Positions 28,326-37,420 of a DNA stretch of 64,000 nucleotides are shown piece by piece (position 1 is the stretch's first letter; each line of letters opens with the position of its first letter). The notes under the pieces were generated by a model that was given only the letters and a program-made list of their open reading frames with translations, searched no databases and was not told the origin of the DNA. A program made the position numbers and the translations under genes. Origin of the DNA: Salinimicrobium sediminis (GTDB lineage: Bacteria > Bacteroidota > Bacteroidia > Flavobacteriales > Flavobacteriaceae). Where the stretch lies: assembly GCF_900215295.1 (NCBI RefSeq), contig NZ_OCMF01000003.1:124001-188000 (forward strand), in the 5' to 3' direction.

Positions 28326-29066
28326 TTGAGATATTTTTTGGAGTTGGAATACTTCGGAAAGGCTTATCACGGCTGGCAACGACAACCAAATGCCCTTTCT
28401 GTGCAGGAGGTGGTTGAACAAAGCTTAAGCACCCTGCTGCAGAAAAAAGTCGAAATAATCGGAGCGGGCAGAACAGATTCCGGAGTACATGCCAGGCAGA
28501 TCTTTGCACATTTTAATACTGAAGCAGAATTAGATGAAGATTTTATCTTTAGAACTAATTCTCTTTTGCCGCAGGATATTGCGTTAAAAGGACTTTTTAA
28601 GGTAACCCCCGAAGCTCATGCAAGGTTTGATGCTGTTTCCAGATCCTATGAATATCATATAGTGACCAGGAAAGACGTTTTTTCTACAGATACTGCTTAC
28701 CATATTCACAAAGAGCTGAATATTGAAAAAATGAATAGGGCGGCAGAAATATTGCTCGATTACACCAATTTTAAATGTTTCTCGCGGTCCAGGACAGATG
28801 TTTTTACTTATAACTGTACGATCAAAAGAGCAGAGTGGGAGCAACAGGAAGACAGGCTTGTTTTTCACATTTCGGCAGACCGGTTTCTGCGGAACATGGT
28901 TCGGGCGATAGTGGGGACCCTGCTGCAAATTGGACAGGGAAAAATGGAGGTAGAGGAGATGCACAGAATCATTAAAAGTGAAGACAGAAGTAATGCAGGC
29001 GCGTCTGTACCTGCACACGGATTATATTTAACCAGGATCATTTATCCAACAGGAATTTTTAATTAA
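28326..29066 (+). CDS. truA: tRNA pseudouridine synthase A
   Basis: The enzyme has 246 residues and makes pseudouridine at positions 38-40 of tRNA anticodon arms. The start codon is TTG, giving MRYFLELEYFGKAYHGWQRQP, the standard TruA opening. The catalytic Asp is in GAGRTDSGVHARQ. DRFLRNMVRAIVGTLLQIG is the conserved C-terminal segment. The stop TAA overlaps the ATG of the next gene by one base (TAATG), so the ABC exporter is translationally coupled to it. Confidence 0.95.
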   Translation: MRYFLELEYFGKAYHGWQRQPNALSVQEVVEQSLSTLLQKKVEIIGAGRTDSGVHARQIFAHFNTEAELDEDFIFRTNSLLPQDIALKGLFKVTPEAHARFDAVSRSYEYHIVTRKDVFSTDTAYHIHKELNIEKMNRAAEILLDYTNFKCFSRSRTDVFTYNCTIKRAEWEQQEDRLVFHISADRFLRNMVRAIVGTLLQIGQGKMEVEEMHRIIKSEDRSNAGASVPAHGLYLTRIIYPTGIFN

Positions 29067-30838
29067 TGGCTGCATCAACGGGAAAAGCATTTGATTTTAA
29101 CCTTTTTAAGCGTCTGCTGGCCTATACCCGTGCCTACAAGTGGACTTTTTACTTTGTGGCTATTGCTGCCGTTCTCCTGTCTTTGCTGGGAGTAATGAGG
29201 CCGTATCTACTACAGATCACCATAGATGAATCTATTGTGCCGCAGGATAATGACCAGCTGCTGTTCTTTATATCTCTTATGGCGGGCGTACTGGTTTTAG
29301 AGGTGATCTTCCAGTTCTGTTTCATCTATTTTGCCAACTGGCTGGGGCAGGAAGTGATCAGGGATATCAGGGTAAATCTTTTTAAACACATGCTGCAGTT
29401 TAAAATGAAATATTTTGATAATTCGGCTGTGGGAAGATTAGTGACACGGGCAGTGAGCGATATAGAGACTATAGCAAGTATTTTCAGCGAAGGTTTGTTT
29501 ATGATCATTAGTGACCTGCTCAAAATGGCTGTAGTTCTGGCCTTTATGTTCTACCAAAGCTGGAGATTGACCTTACTTGTACTGGTGGTACTACCATTCA
29601 TTCTTTACGCAACAAGAGTTTTTCAGAAGAAAATGAAGGTGGCCTTTGAAGAGGTAAGGACCCAGGTAGCCAACTTAAACACCTTCGTGCAGGAACGCAT
29701 TACAGGAATGAAGATCGTTCAGCTCTTCACCAGGGAGCAAAAGGAGTACGAGAATTTCAAGGAGATCAATGATAAACATCGCAAAGGCTGGATCAAAACG
29801 GTATGGTACAACTCCATTTTCTTTCCAATTGCCGAAATGTCCACTTCCATAACCATTGGTCTTATCGTATGGTATGGAGGTTTGCAGGTGATGGGGGGCA
29901 GTGAAGCTGTTACTTTAGGGGTAATTGTCGCCTTTGTGGAATTAACCCAGATGCTCTTTAGGCCCCTGCGTCAAATAGCCGATAAATTCAATACGCTTCA
30001 AATGGGAATGGTGGCTGCAAATCGCGTTTTTGGCATCCTGGATACCCAGGCTTCTATTGCCGATGAAGGTACTGTCGTTGTGGATCACCTAAAAGGGGAA
30101 ATTGAATTTGAAGAAGTTCGTTTTAGCTATGTGGGCGACGAAGAAGTTCTTAAAGGAGTTTCTTTTAAAGCTAAACCTGGTGAAACTGTGGCCATCGTGG
30201 GAGCTACCGGTGCCGGAAAATCTACCATTATCAATCTGCTCAACCGGTCGTATGAGATTTCCAGTGGACGGATTCTGCTGGACGGCATCGATGTAAAAGA
30301 TATGACCCTCAAATCTCTAAGGAGCGAAATCGCCATTGTATTACAGGATGTTTTCCTTTTTGCCGACACTATCCTGAACAATATTACCCTTAACGATCCA
30401 AAGATCACTAAAGAGACTGTGGTAGCTGCAGCCAGGGAGATCGGGGTAGATGAATTCATTGCCAGCCTTCCCGGCGGATATGATTATAACGTGAAGGAGC
30501 GGGGAGTAATGCTTTCTTCGGGACAACGGCAATTAATTGCATTTTTAAGGGCCTATGTAAGCAATCCGAGTATTCTCGTACTGGATGAGGCAACATCTTC
30601 TGTGGATTCCTACAGTGAACAACTCATTCAGGACGCTACAGATAAGGTGACCCAAGGTCGTACTTCCATAGTAATTGCCCACCGTCTGGCTACCGTCAAA
30701 AAGGCTGATAAGATCCTGGTGATGGATGCAGGGAAAATTGTGGAAATGGGAACCCATAAAGAGCTTCTTAAAAAAGAAGATGGATACTACAAAAATCTTT
30801 ATGAGGTGCAGTTCATGCAGGAAGAGGAAACGCTTTAG
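29066..30838 (+). CDS. ABC exporter, fused membrane and ATPase domains (MsbA/LmrA-like)
   Basis: The protein has 590 residues. Six transmembrane segments lie in residues about 20-310 (type IV exporter fold). The nucleotide-binding domain has Walker A GATGAGKST, Q-loop VLQDVFLF, signature LSSGQRQL, Walker B ILVLDEATSS and the switch His in IAHRLATV. It works as a dimer in the inner membrane and exports lipids, drugs or peptides; the substrate is not evident. Co-translated with truA. Its stop codon overlaps the stop of the convergent cdaA gene. Confidence 0.92.
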   Translation: MAASTGKAFDFNLFKRLLAYTRAYKWTFYFVAIAAVLLSLLGVMRPYLLQITIDESIVPQDNDQLLFFISLMAGVLVLEVIFQFCFIYFANWLGQEVIRDIRVNLFKHMLQFKMKYFDNSAVGRLVTRAVSDIETIASIFSEGLFMIISDLLKMAVVLAFMFYQSWRLTLLVLVVLPFILYATRVFQKKMKVAFEEVRTQVANLNTFVQERITGMKIVQLFTREQKEYENFKEINDKHRKGWIKTVWYNSIFFPIAEMSTSITIGLIVWYGGLQVMGGSEAVTLGVIVAFVELTQMLFRPLRQIADKFNTLQMGMVAANRVFGILDTQASIADEGTVVVDHLKGEIEFEEVRFSYVGDEEVLKGVSFKAKPGETVAIVGATGAGKSTIINLLNRSYEISSGRILLDGIDVKDMTLKSLRSEIAIVLQDVFLFADTILNNITLNDPKITKETVVAAAREIGVDEFIASLPGGYDYNVKERGVMLSSGQRQLIAFLRAYVSNPSILVLDEATSSVDSYSEQLIQDATDKVTQGRTSIVIAHRLATVKKADKILVMDAGKIVEMGTHKELLKKEDGYYKNLYEVQFMQEEETL

Positions 30839-31608
30839 AGCAGATCTGCTCTGAGTTTTTCAACCAGGTCATCGTGATCTTCGTAGATCACAAATTCCCC
30901 ATCTTTAATATAAGAGATTTGCCCGGTTTCTTCACTTACCACCAGTGCAAGGGCATCGGTCTTTTCGGTAATTCCTACAGCGGCCCGGTGACGCAGCCCA
31001 AATCTTAAAGGAATTGTTCTGTCATTGGAAACCGGAAGGATAACACGGGTTGCTGTAATATAATTATCCTCAATGATCATTGCTCCATCATGTAAAATAC
31101 TATTCTTGTAGAAAATAGATTCAATAATAGGCTGATTCACCTGAATTTTCATTGGATCCCCTGTATTCTTAATAAAGTCAAGGCTGGTATTTTTTTGAAT
31201 AACGATCAATGCTCCTGTATTCGTTCTGCCCATATTTTCACAAGCTTTTACTATAGCCTCCACATCATGCGGCACCTCCAGGTCATCCTTTATAAGCTTT
31301 AGAGTTTGGAGAAATCTCCTTCTCCGTGCAAAATTTGTGGAGCCTATCATGAGAAGGAACTTTCTTATCTCCTGCTGAAACACAACGATCAAAGCAAACA
31401 TCCCTACGCCAATAAATTCTCCAAGCACGCTGCTCAACATTTCCATTCGCAGTAGCTGGGTAAGCTTCCAGACGAAATAGATGATCACGATCCCAATAAA
31501 GATGTTGACCGCAACGGTTCCCTTTACTAATTTATAGATATAGTAAAGCAGGGCAGCGATAAAGATGATGTCAACAATATCGAGAATGCGCAGGTCTAAA
31601 AACTCCAA
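30835..31608 (-). CDS. cdaA: Diadenylate cyclase CdaA (c-di-AMP synthase)
   Basis: A membrane enzyme that makes c-di-AMP from two ATP. From the TTG at 31608 it has 257 residues, beginning LEFLDLRILDIVDI like homologues; the ATG at 31680 would add 24 residues and overlap folP by 34 bp, so I prefer the TTG. Three N-terminal membrane segments (about residues 10-85) precede the DisA_N domain with NSILHDGAMII (DGA) and GLRHRAAVGI (RHR), both catalytic motifs. c-di-AMP controls potassium and osmotic balance in many bacteria. It lies directly after folP, a common flavobacterial pairing. Confidence 0.92.
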   Translation of the reverse strand: MEFLDLRILDIVDIIFIAALLYYIYKLVKGTVAVNIFIGIVIIYFVWKLTQLLRMEMLSSVLGEFIGVGMFALIVVFQQEIRKFLLMIGSTNFARRRRFLQTLKLIKDDLEVPHDVEAIVKACENMGRTNTGALIVIQKNTSLDFIKNTGDPMKIQVNQPIIESIFYKNSILHDGAMIIEDNYITATRVILPVSNDRTIPLRFGLRHRAAVGITEKTDALALVVSEETGQISYIKDGEFVIYEDHDDLVEKLRADLL

Positions 31609-31646
31609 GGTAGATTTGCTTTTTGGTAAATGTAAAAAATTATAAG

Positions 31647-32471
31647 CTAGTTTTTCAGGCGCTCCACCAATTTCACGCATTCCACTGCTTCCTTCACATC
31701 GTGGACCCTTAGAATATTTGCACCTTTCATGAGAGAAACGGTGTTTAAAACCGTAGTACCATTAAGCGCTTCTTCCGGGGTGGTGTGAAAGGTTTTATAG
31801 ATCAGGGATTTTCTGGAAAGAGCAGAGAGTATGGGTAAATTAAGGTTTTTGAACAGCTCAAGTTTTGAGAGCAACCGGAAATTTTGATCGATGTTCTTGG
31901 AAAATCCAAAGCCGGGGTCTATGATGAGATCATTTATCCCCAGGACCCTCGCCTTTTCGATCCTTTCCGAAAAATAGAAAAGCAGATCCTGCACCAGGTC
32001 TTCGTATTCATTGAGATCTTTCATGTTCTGAGGATTGCCTCGCATGTGCATCATGATATACGGCACCTGCAGCTGGGCTATAGTTTGCATCATTTTTTCG
32101 TCCAGAATTCCAGCGGAAATATCATTTATTATTGCGGCTCCTGTTTCCACACATTGCCTGGCGACTTCACTTCTAAAGGTGTCTATCGACAAAATGATCT
32201 TTGGAAATTTTTCTACCAGTGCCTTCACCACCGGAAGGATCCGCTGCAATTCTTCGCTTTCCGGAATATCTTCAGCCCCCGGCCTGCTGCTATAAGCACC
32301 AACATCAATAATGTCTGCACCTTCTTCAAGCATTTTTTCTGCCTGAAGCAGGTGGTCCTGCAGGCTATTTCTCTTGCCGCCGTCATAAAACGAATCGGGG
32401 GTGATGTTAAGGATTCCCATTACTTTGGGAGTAGAAAAATCCATGAGTTGTCCCTTGCAGTTGATATACAT
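31647..32471 (-). CDS. folP: Dihydropteroate synthase
   Basis: The enzyme has 274 residues and joins p-aminobenzoate to the pterin in folate synthesis; it is the target of sulfonamides. VMGILNITPDSFYDGGKR and GADIIDVGAYSSRPGAE are the first pterin/PABA loops, INDISAG the third, IDPGFGFSKN and ALSRKSLI the later ones, with RVHDVKEAVECVKL at the end. Upstream of cdaA, with 38 bp between folP's stop and the preferred cdaA start. Confidence 0.95.
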   Translation of the reverse strand: MYINCKGQLMDFSTPKVMGILNITPDSFYDGGKRNSLQDHLLQAEKMLEEGADIIDVGAYSSRPGAEDIPESEELQRILPVVKALVEKFPKIILSIDTFRSEVARQCVETGAAIINDISAGILDEKMMQTIAQLQVPYIMMHMRGNPQNMKDLNEYEDLVQDLLFYFSERIEKARVLGINDLIIDPGFGFSKNIDQNFRLLSKLELFKNLNLPILSALSRKSLIYKTFHTTPEEALNGTTVLNTVSLMKGANILRVHDVKEAVECVKLVERLKN

Positions 32472-32503
32472 GCTTAAAAATGCTATTTTTTGAATGGAAA
32501 AAT

Positions 32504-32511
32504 TAACTTTG
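32504..32511 (+). promoter_or_regulatory. -7 promoter element of the DUF1599-BT_3928 operon
   Basis: TAACTTTG, exact TAnnTTTG match, 46 bp before the DUF1599 ATG in the region divergent from folP. Confidence 0.5.
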
Positions 32512-32557
32512 ACAAAAAGAATAAAATCAGCGAAATTTACGCAAATTCCCTGTCTCT

Positions 32558-33115
32558 ATGAAGGATACTTCTGCCCAATATGATGCCGTGGTGGCCGAAT
32601 GCCGAAGCTTGTTTTTAAAAAAGATGAAAGACTATGGCTGTGCATGGCGCATCCTGAGGCTGCCGTCCCTCACAGATCAAATTTTTATAAAAGCTCAGAG
32701 AATTAGGGGGCTTCAGGAGAATGAAGTGCGAAAAGTGGATGAAGGAGAAGTGCCGGAATTCATAGGGATCATCAATTATTCTGTAATGGCTTTGATTCAG
32801 CTGGAAAAAGGCGTGGCAGAGCAACCGGATCTAAATGAAGAAGAAGTTTCAGAATTGTATGATCGAACCATTGCCAGAACCAAAGCCCTTATGGAGAATA
32901 AAAATCATGATTACGGAGAGGCCTGGCGTGAAATGCGGGTAAGTTCCCTGACAGATCTTATCCTGCAAAAATTACTACGTATCAAGACGATTGAAAATAA
33001 TAAAGGCAAGACTCTGGTGAGTGAAGGAATTGGGGCGAATTATGAGGACATGATCAATTATGCAGTTTTTGCCCTTATACATATTCACGAAAACAGCGAA
33101 CTAAGCAAAACATAA
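32558..33115 (+). CDS. DUF1599 family protein with internal duplication
   Basis: The protein has 185 residues in two related halves: LFLKKMKDYGCAWRILRLPSLTDQ (about 19-42) and ALMENKNHDYGEAWREMRVSSL (about 111-132) share K-x-DYG-x-AWR and a following SLTD, each then followed by KxxRI. Members are small soluble helical proteins of unknown role. It precedes the BT_3928 gene by 11 bp, as in other Flavobacteriia. Confidence 0.85.
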   Translation: MKDTSAQYDAVVAECRSLFLKKMKDYGCAWRILRLPSLTDQIFIKAQRIRGLQENEVRKVDEGEVPEFIGIINYSVMALIQLEKGVAEQPDLNEEEVSELYDRTIARTKALMENKNHDYGEAWREMRVSSLTDLILQKLLRIKTIENNKGKTLVSEGIGANYEDMINYAVFALIHIHENSELSKT

Positions 33116-33126
33116 ATCGGCAACAC

Positions 33127-34221
33127 ATGAAAATTCTTGTAAGCATCGCCCGTTGGGTGGTAGGGATCTTATTTATTTTTTCGGGATTTGTTAAACTTAA
33201 TGATCCTATTGGTTTTTCTTTTAAACTGGAAGAATATTTTAGTCCGTCGGTGCTGAACCTGGAATTTTTAGCTCCCTTTGCTTTAGTGATTGCATTGTTA
33301 CTGGTCGTCTTTGAGGTGGTCGTGGGAATCATGTTGCTTATAGGTTATTTGCCAAGATTCACCACATGGGTGCTGCTGCTCATGATCTTGTTTTTTACCT
33401 TTTTGACCTTTTACTCAGCTTACTTCAACAAGGTGACAGACTGTGGGTGCTTTGGAGATGCAATTCCTCTAACCCCCTGGCAGTCGTTTTATAAGGACAT
33501 CATTCTGCTGGTGCTCATTTTGTTCCTATTTTTTAAAAGAGAACACATTACCCCTTATTTTGCACAGGCATCGCACCGCTGGATCGTATTCCTTTCTTTC
33601 ATGCTATGTTTCCTTTTTGCTTATTACGTGCTAATGCACCTTCCCTGGCTTGATTTCAGAGCTTATAAGGAAGGAACTAATATTCAGCAGGCGATGACCA
33701 TTCCCGAAGGGGCTCAGGAAGCAGTTTATGACTACAACTGGAAATTCAGGGTAAATGGCGAAGAAAAAATTTACACTACGAATGGATCTTACCCGGCTGT
33801 GGAAGGGGAATTCATTGAAGTGGAAACCGAAATGGTCAAAAAAGGCTATGAACCGCCCATTCATGATTTCTCCATAGAAAAAGATGGAGAGAATTTTACT
33901 TCTGAGATCCTGCAGGAGGAGAAACTGCTCATGATCGTTGCCTACAGCCTTAATCGCAGTGAACCCGATGGGCTTGAAAAATTAGAAAAGGTCATTAAAA
34001 AAGCGAGAAGCAATGGCTACAGGGTCATTGGGCTTTCAGCCTCAGACGAGGATCTAAAAGGTACCATGAACAGGAAGTATGGCCTTGACCTGGAGTGGTT
34101 TTTTAGTGATGAGACGGCTTTAAAAACAATTATTCGAAGTAATCCCGGGCTGGTGAAGCTTCAGAAAGGGACGATCCTTAAGAAATTGCATTGGAATGAT
34201 GCTGAAGATCTTAAGTTTTAA
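33127..34221 (+). CDS. BT_3928-type DoxX/MauE-like membrane protein with thioredoxin-like domain
   Basis: The protein has 364 residues. Residues about 1-140 form a DoxX/MauE-like four-helix membrane unit (VVGILFIFSGFVKLNDPIGF; TDCGCFGDA with a CxC pair near the membrane). One further segment near 155-175 leads to a periplasmic region with a beta-rich part and, after about 230, a thioredoxin-like part (LLMIVAYSLNRSEPDGLEKLEKV) in which the usual CxxC is absent. Function unknown; redox or membrane maintenance is inference. Follows DUF1599 in one operon, before the tpiA gene. Confidence 0.82.
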   Translation: MKILVSIARWVVGILFIFSGFVKLNDPIGFSFKLEEYFSPSVLNLEFLAPFALVIALLLVVFEVVVGIMLLIGYLPRFTTWVLLLMILFFTFLTFYSAYFNKVTDCGCFGDAIPLTPWQSFYKDIILLVLILFLFFKREHITPYFAQASHRWIVFLSFMLCFLFAYYVLMHLPWLDFRAYKEGTNIQQAMTIPEGAQEAVYDYNWKFRVNGEEKIYTTNGSYPAVEGEFIEVETEMVKKGYEPPIHDFSIEKDGENFTSEILQEEKLLMIVAYSLNRSEPDGLEKLEKVIKKARSNGYRVIGLSASDEDLKGTMNRKYGLDLEWFFSDETALKTIIRSNPGLVKLQKGTILKKLHWNDAEDLKF

Positions 34222-34427
34222 GAGGTGCCAAAAAAGGTATTTTTTGAATGGTATTTAGTCCCTGGTTTGACCACTCAGCCGGTTTTAAACCTGGAAGGAT
34301 TGAAAATATGTAAGAAGTCATATTTGCTGTGTGACATTGTCTAATTGTCCTTAAAATATTCTTTTCATAACCGCTTTCGAAGTAGTATTTCCGACCCTTT
34401 TTTGCAGTTTTCTACGCCCTGCAGCCG

Positions 34428-34435
34428 TATATTTG
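34428..34435 (+). promoter_or_regulatory. -7 promoter element of tpiA-prmA-clpS, in a 345 bp gap
   Basis: TATATTTG is an exact -7 match, 131 bp before the tpiA ATG, with TTTG at 34401-34404 as a possible -33 element 23 bp away. The long leader implied by this site is unusual. The rest of the 345 bp gap after the BT_3928 gene holds no clear gene or terminator. Confidence 0.55.
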
Positions 34436-34566
34436 TACTGCAATATTTCAGAAGAAATAAATTAATTGATAAGCTCTTGACTATTAATATTTTCCGAAGG
34501 AATTTATAATAGTTTTAGCGTTTTCATCGAAAACAGAATACTAACTTATCCCCTTAAAAAACCAAG

Positions 34567-35319
34567 ATGAGACAGAAAATAGTAGCCGGAAACTGGAAAA
34601 TGAATAACGATCTTGCCCAAACAGAAGATCTGCTTGGACAAATTAAAAATCAATGGCAGGAAAAAGAAGGCGTACGGGTAATCGTGGCGCCGGCGTTTAC
34701 CAATTTACACCATGCCTTTGAATCTTTAAGAAAATATTCCATTGATGTTGCGGCTCAAAATATGAACGAAAACAGCGAAGGGGCTTATACCGGCGAGGTA
34801 TCTGCCCGTATGCTTACCAGTATAGGAATTAAAACTGTGATCATTGGTCACAGTGAACGCCGCGCGATCTTTAAGGAAACCGATGAGGTCCTTGCAAAAA
34901 AGGTTAATGCAGCTCTTGAAAATGATATGGAAGTGATTTTTTGCTGTGGCGAAGAACTTAGTGAAAGAATGGGAGAAAGACATTTTGAAGTGGTGAAGTC
35001 ACAACTTGAAAAAGGACTCTTTCAGGTTTCTGAAGAAAACTGGAAGAAGGTGGTAATTGCCTATGAACCGGTGTGGGCCATTGGAACCGGAGAAACTGCT
35101 TCTCCCGAACAGGCACAGGAAATGCACGCTTTTATAAGAAAAACCATCGCTGAAAAATTTGGACAGACTTTGGCAAATGAGGTGGCGATCCTGTACGGCG
35201 GAAGTGTTAAGCCGGAAAATGCACAGGAGATCTTCGCCAAGGAAGATGTAGACGGGGGACTAATTGGAGGAGCAAGTTTAAAAGCGCCCGATTTCCTGGC
35301 TATCGTTAATGCGTTTTAA
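34567..35319 (+). CDS. tpiA: Triose-phosphate isomerase
   Basis: The enzyme has 250 residues and interconverts dihydroxyacetone phosphate and glyceraldehyde 3-phosphate. Visible motifs: GNWKMN (Lys), IIGHSERRAIF (catalytic His), VIAYEPVWAIGTG (catalytic Glu), ILYGGSVKPEN and GGLIGGASL. Starts the tpiA-prmA-clpS group. Confidence 0.96.
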   Translation: MRQKIVAGNWKMNNDLAQTEDLLGQIKNQWQEKEGVRVIVAPAFTNLHHAFESLRKYSIDVAAQNMNENSEGAYTGEVSARMLTSIGIKTVIIGHSERRAIFKETDEVLAKKVNAALENDMEVIFCCGEELSERMGERHFEVVKSQLEKGLFQVSEENWKKVVIAYEPVWAIGTGETASPEQAQEMHAFIRKTIAEKFGQTLANEVAILYGGSVKPENAQEIFAKEDVDGGLIGGASLKAPDFLAIVNAF

Positions 35320-35329
35320 AGTGAAAAAT

Positions 35330-36169
35330 ATGAATTACCTGGAGTTTAGATTTGTTATTGAGCCTCCGCAACCTGCTTCTGAAATCTTGATTGCCGAACT
35401 CGGCATGGCGGGTTTTGAAAGTTTTGTGGAGAATGAAGATGGAATTACGGCTTATATTCCTACAGAGGAATATGAAGCTGAAACTATGTCGGGGTTACAT
35501 ATACTCCAGTCGAATGAATTCGATATTTCCTTCACCCAAACCGAAATTGAGCAGGTGAACTGGAATGTAGAGTGGGAGAAAAACTTTCATCCTATTGTGG
35601 TCAATGAGGAATGCGGGGTTCGGGCACCGTTCCATCCTCAACCCGATGTTAAGTATGACATAGTCATTGAGCCAAAAATGTCATTTGGCACGGGGCATCA
35701 TGCCACCACTCATATGATGATAGAATTTTTGCTGAAGTATGATCTTCAGGGGAAAAAAGTGCTGGATATGGGCTGTGGTACCGGCGTACTTGCCATCGTT
35801 GCAGAGAAAAAGGGGGCAACTGAGATCGATGCCATAGATATTGACAACTGGTGCTACCAAAATACTCTTGAAAATGTGGGGCGCAATGCCTGTGAAAATA
35901 TTTCTGTTTTTGAAGGTGCTGCCGAACTGCTGGAGGGACGCAACTATGATGTTATTATTGCCAATATTAACCGAAATATTCTTCTGGAAGATATTTCTGC
36001 CTATAACAAATGTTTGAACAGCGGGGGAGAATTATATCTTAGTGGATTCTATTCCAAAGATATTCCTGCAATTAGAAAGGAATGTGAGAAAGAGGGCCTG
36101 GAATACAGCGATTATATAGAGAGAGATGAATGGGTCGCTTTAAGGTTTGTAAAAAACAAGATTGAATAG
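35330..36169 (+). CDS. prmA: Ribosomal protein L11 methyltransferase
   Basis: The enzyme has 279 residues from ATG 35330 (MNYLEFRF), 10 bp after the tpiA stop; an in-frame ATG at 35309 lies inside tpiA and is not favoured. The SAM-binding core has MSFGTGHHATT, LDMGCGTGVLAIVAEKKGA, DAIDIDNWC and IIANINRNILL. PrmA trimethylates L11. Confidence 0.92.
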   Translation: MNYLEFRFVIEPPQPASEILIAELGMAGFESFVENEDGITAYIPTEEYEAETMSGLHILQSNEFDISFTQTEIEQVNWNVEWEKNFHPIVVNEECGVRAPFHPQPDVKYDIVIEPKMSFGTGHHATTHMMIEFLLKYDLQGKKVLDMGCGTGVLAIVAEKKGATEIDAIDIDNWCYQNTLENVGRNACENISVFEGAAELLEGRNYDVIIANINRNILLEDISAYNKCLNSGGELYLSGFYSKDIPAIRKECEKEGLEYSDYIERDEWVALRFVKNKIE

Positions 36170-36215
36170 AATTTATTATATTTAACCCTTGAATTTATCA
36201 CGAATTAGACTGATT

Positions 36216-36491
36216 ATGAGCACGAAGGAAGAAGTTCTTGAGAAGAAAGAAGTAAAAAGCAAAGCATCCAAAGTACATGAGATCGTTCTTTACAACGATG
36301 ACTATAATACTTTTGACCACGTTATTGAAACCCTCATCATTGCCTGTGAGCATACTCCCGAGCAAGCGGAACAGTGTGCGCTGTTAGTACACTATAAAGG
36401 TAAATGCACGGTTAAAACAGGACCTTATAAGGAACTGGAGCCCCGCTGCGGAAAATTGCTCGACGAAGGCTTGAGTGCAGAGATTGTTTAA
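36216..36491 (+). CDS. clpS: ATP-dependent Clp protease adaptor ClpS
   Basis: The protein has 91 residues from ATG 36216; a longer frame from 36189 lacks family resemblance before MSTKEEV. The ClpS core shows IVLYNDDYNTFDHVIETL, CEHTPEQAEQCALLVHYKGKC and the final AEIV. ClpS delivers N-degron substrates to ClpAP. Third gene of the tpiA group, before a strong bidirectional terminator. Confidence 0.93.
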   Translation: MSTKEEVLEKKEVKSKASKVHEIVLYNDDYNTFDHVIETLIIACEHTPEQAEQCALLVHYKGKCTVKTGPYKELEPRCGKLLDEGLSAEIV

Positions 36492-36507
36492 ACTGCGCTA
36501 AACCTGA

Positions 36508-36553
36508 AATAATAAGAGGCCGGAAAATGTAATTTTTCCGGCCTCTTATTATT
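36508..36553. terminator. Bidirectional terminator between clpS and the beta-propeller gene
   Basis: A perfect 20 bp stem: AATAATAAGAGGCCGGAAAA pairs with its complement at 36534-36553 around a six-base TGTAAT loop. It lies between two convergent genes, 16 bp after the clpS stop. Confidence 0.9.
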
Positions 36554-36567
36554 TATTGCCATTACCC

Positions 36568-37410
36568 TTATTCTAAAGCCACCTTTAAAATATTTGCCTG
36601 ATTTTTCCCTGCTTCGTTGGAGATGTATACGTTCCCGGAAGGATCAAAGGTTATCCCTTCTGGTTGCTCAAAATCTTTCTTATCGAGCAAATAGAGCTTT
36701 ACCAGCTCTCCGCCGGGTTCCATGATGAGCAGGGATGGGGATTGCGCATCCAGCAGGTAGTAATTATCATTTTTAGGATGGGCGGTAATTTCTGAAGGAT
36801 AAAATTTGCCCCGGCTTTTCTTCTTTCCCTTCCCAAGGATCGGATCTTCCAGGTTTATTTTTAGAGCGGGTTCCTTCCAGGAATTTTCAAGGTTTAAGGT
36901 GACGGCATAGATGCCTTTTGAAACATTCTTGCCTTTTTTATCTTTTTCGGCAAGGAGTAGCCGGGCATTTTCGTGATCGAGATGTAAACCTTCCACATCA
37001 ATACCGTTGACCTCTGCGAGGTAGGAATTATATTCGGTGACTATAGGCTCGGGGCCCTTATAATTTGCCACTTTAAAAATAGTACCGTTACTTCTTAAAA
37101 TGTAAGCGTCATCTTTGGTTACTCTAATACCCTCATAGTCTCCTCCTCCATGAAACTTTATTTTATTTTTTATGCTGGAACTTTTGAGGTCATAAATAAA
37201 AATGATCCCATCTTCATCCTGTACCGCTGCAATGGTATTTTCGCCTATCCAATCTATTCCGGAGATCTCACTTAACTCTTCAGGAAGGTCCCATTTTTGA
37301 AGGATCCGGTATTCCTGTTGTTGCAGGTCATTTGGTTTTTCTTTTTGAAAGGCAAAGAAACCTATCAGGCTTATTGCCAGTATGAGGATGATAAGACTCG
37401 TTTTTTTCAT
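36568..37410 (-). CDS. SdiA-regulated-type beta-propeller protein
   Basis: The protein has 280 residues with an N-terminal signal/anchor (SLIILILAISLIGFFAF). The rest resembles the SdiA-regulated/phytase-like propeller family: LSEISGIDWIGENTIAAVQDEDG, GGDYEGIRV, DVEGLHLDHENARLLLAEK and FEQPEGITFDPSGNVYISNEAGK repeat a Glu-Gly-Ile blade pattern. Role unknown; probably periplasmic, possibly calcium-binding. It starts 10 bp after the PepSY-like gene, last in the two-component operon. Confidence 0.8.
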   Translation of the reverse strand: MKKTSLIILILAISLIGFFAFQKEKPNDLQQQEYRILQKWDLPEELSEISGIDWIGENTIAAVQDEDGIIFIYDLKSSSIKNKIKFHGGGDYEGIRVTKDDAYILRSNGTIFKVANYKGPEPIVTEYNSYLAEVNGIDVEGLHLDHENARLLLAEKDKKGKNVSKGIYAVTLNLENSWKEPALKINLEDPILGKGKKKSRGKFYPSEITAHPKNDNYYLLDAQSPSLLIMEPGGELVKLYLLDKKDFEQPEGITFDPSGNVYISNEAGKNQANILKVALE

Positions 37411-37420
37411 AGCTGTGTTT

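Noticed and set aside
31609-31680. Longer cdaA start at ATG 31680
   Set aside because: It would overlap folP by 34 bp and add 24 residues not seen at the start of homologues; the TTG at 31608 gives the usual N-terminus. Not fully excluded.
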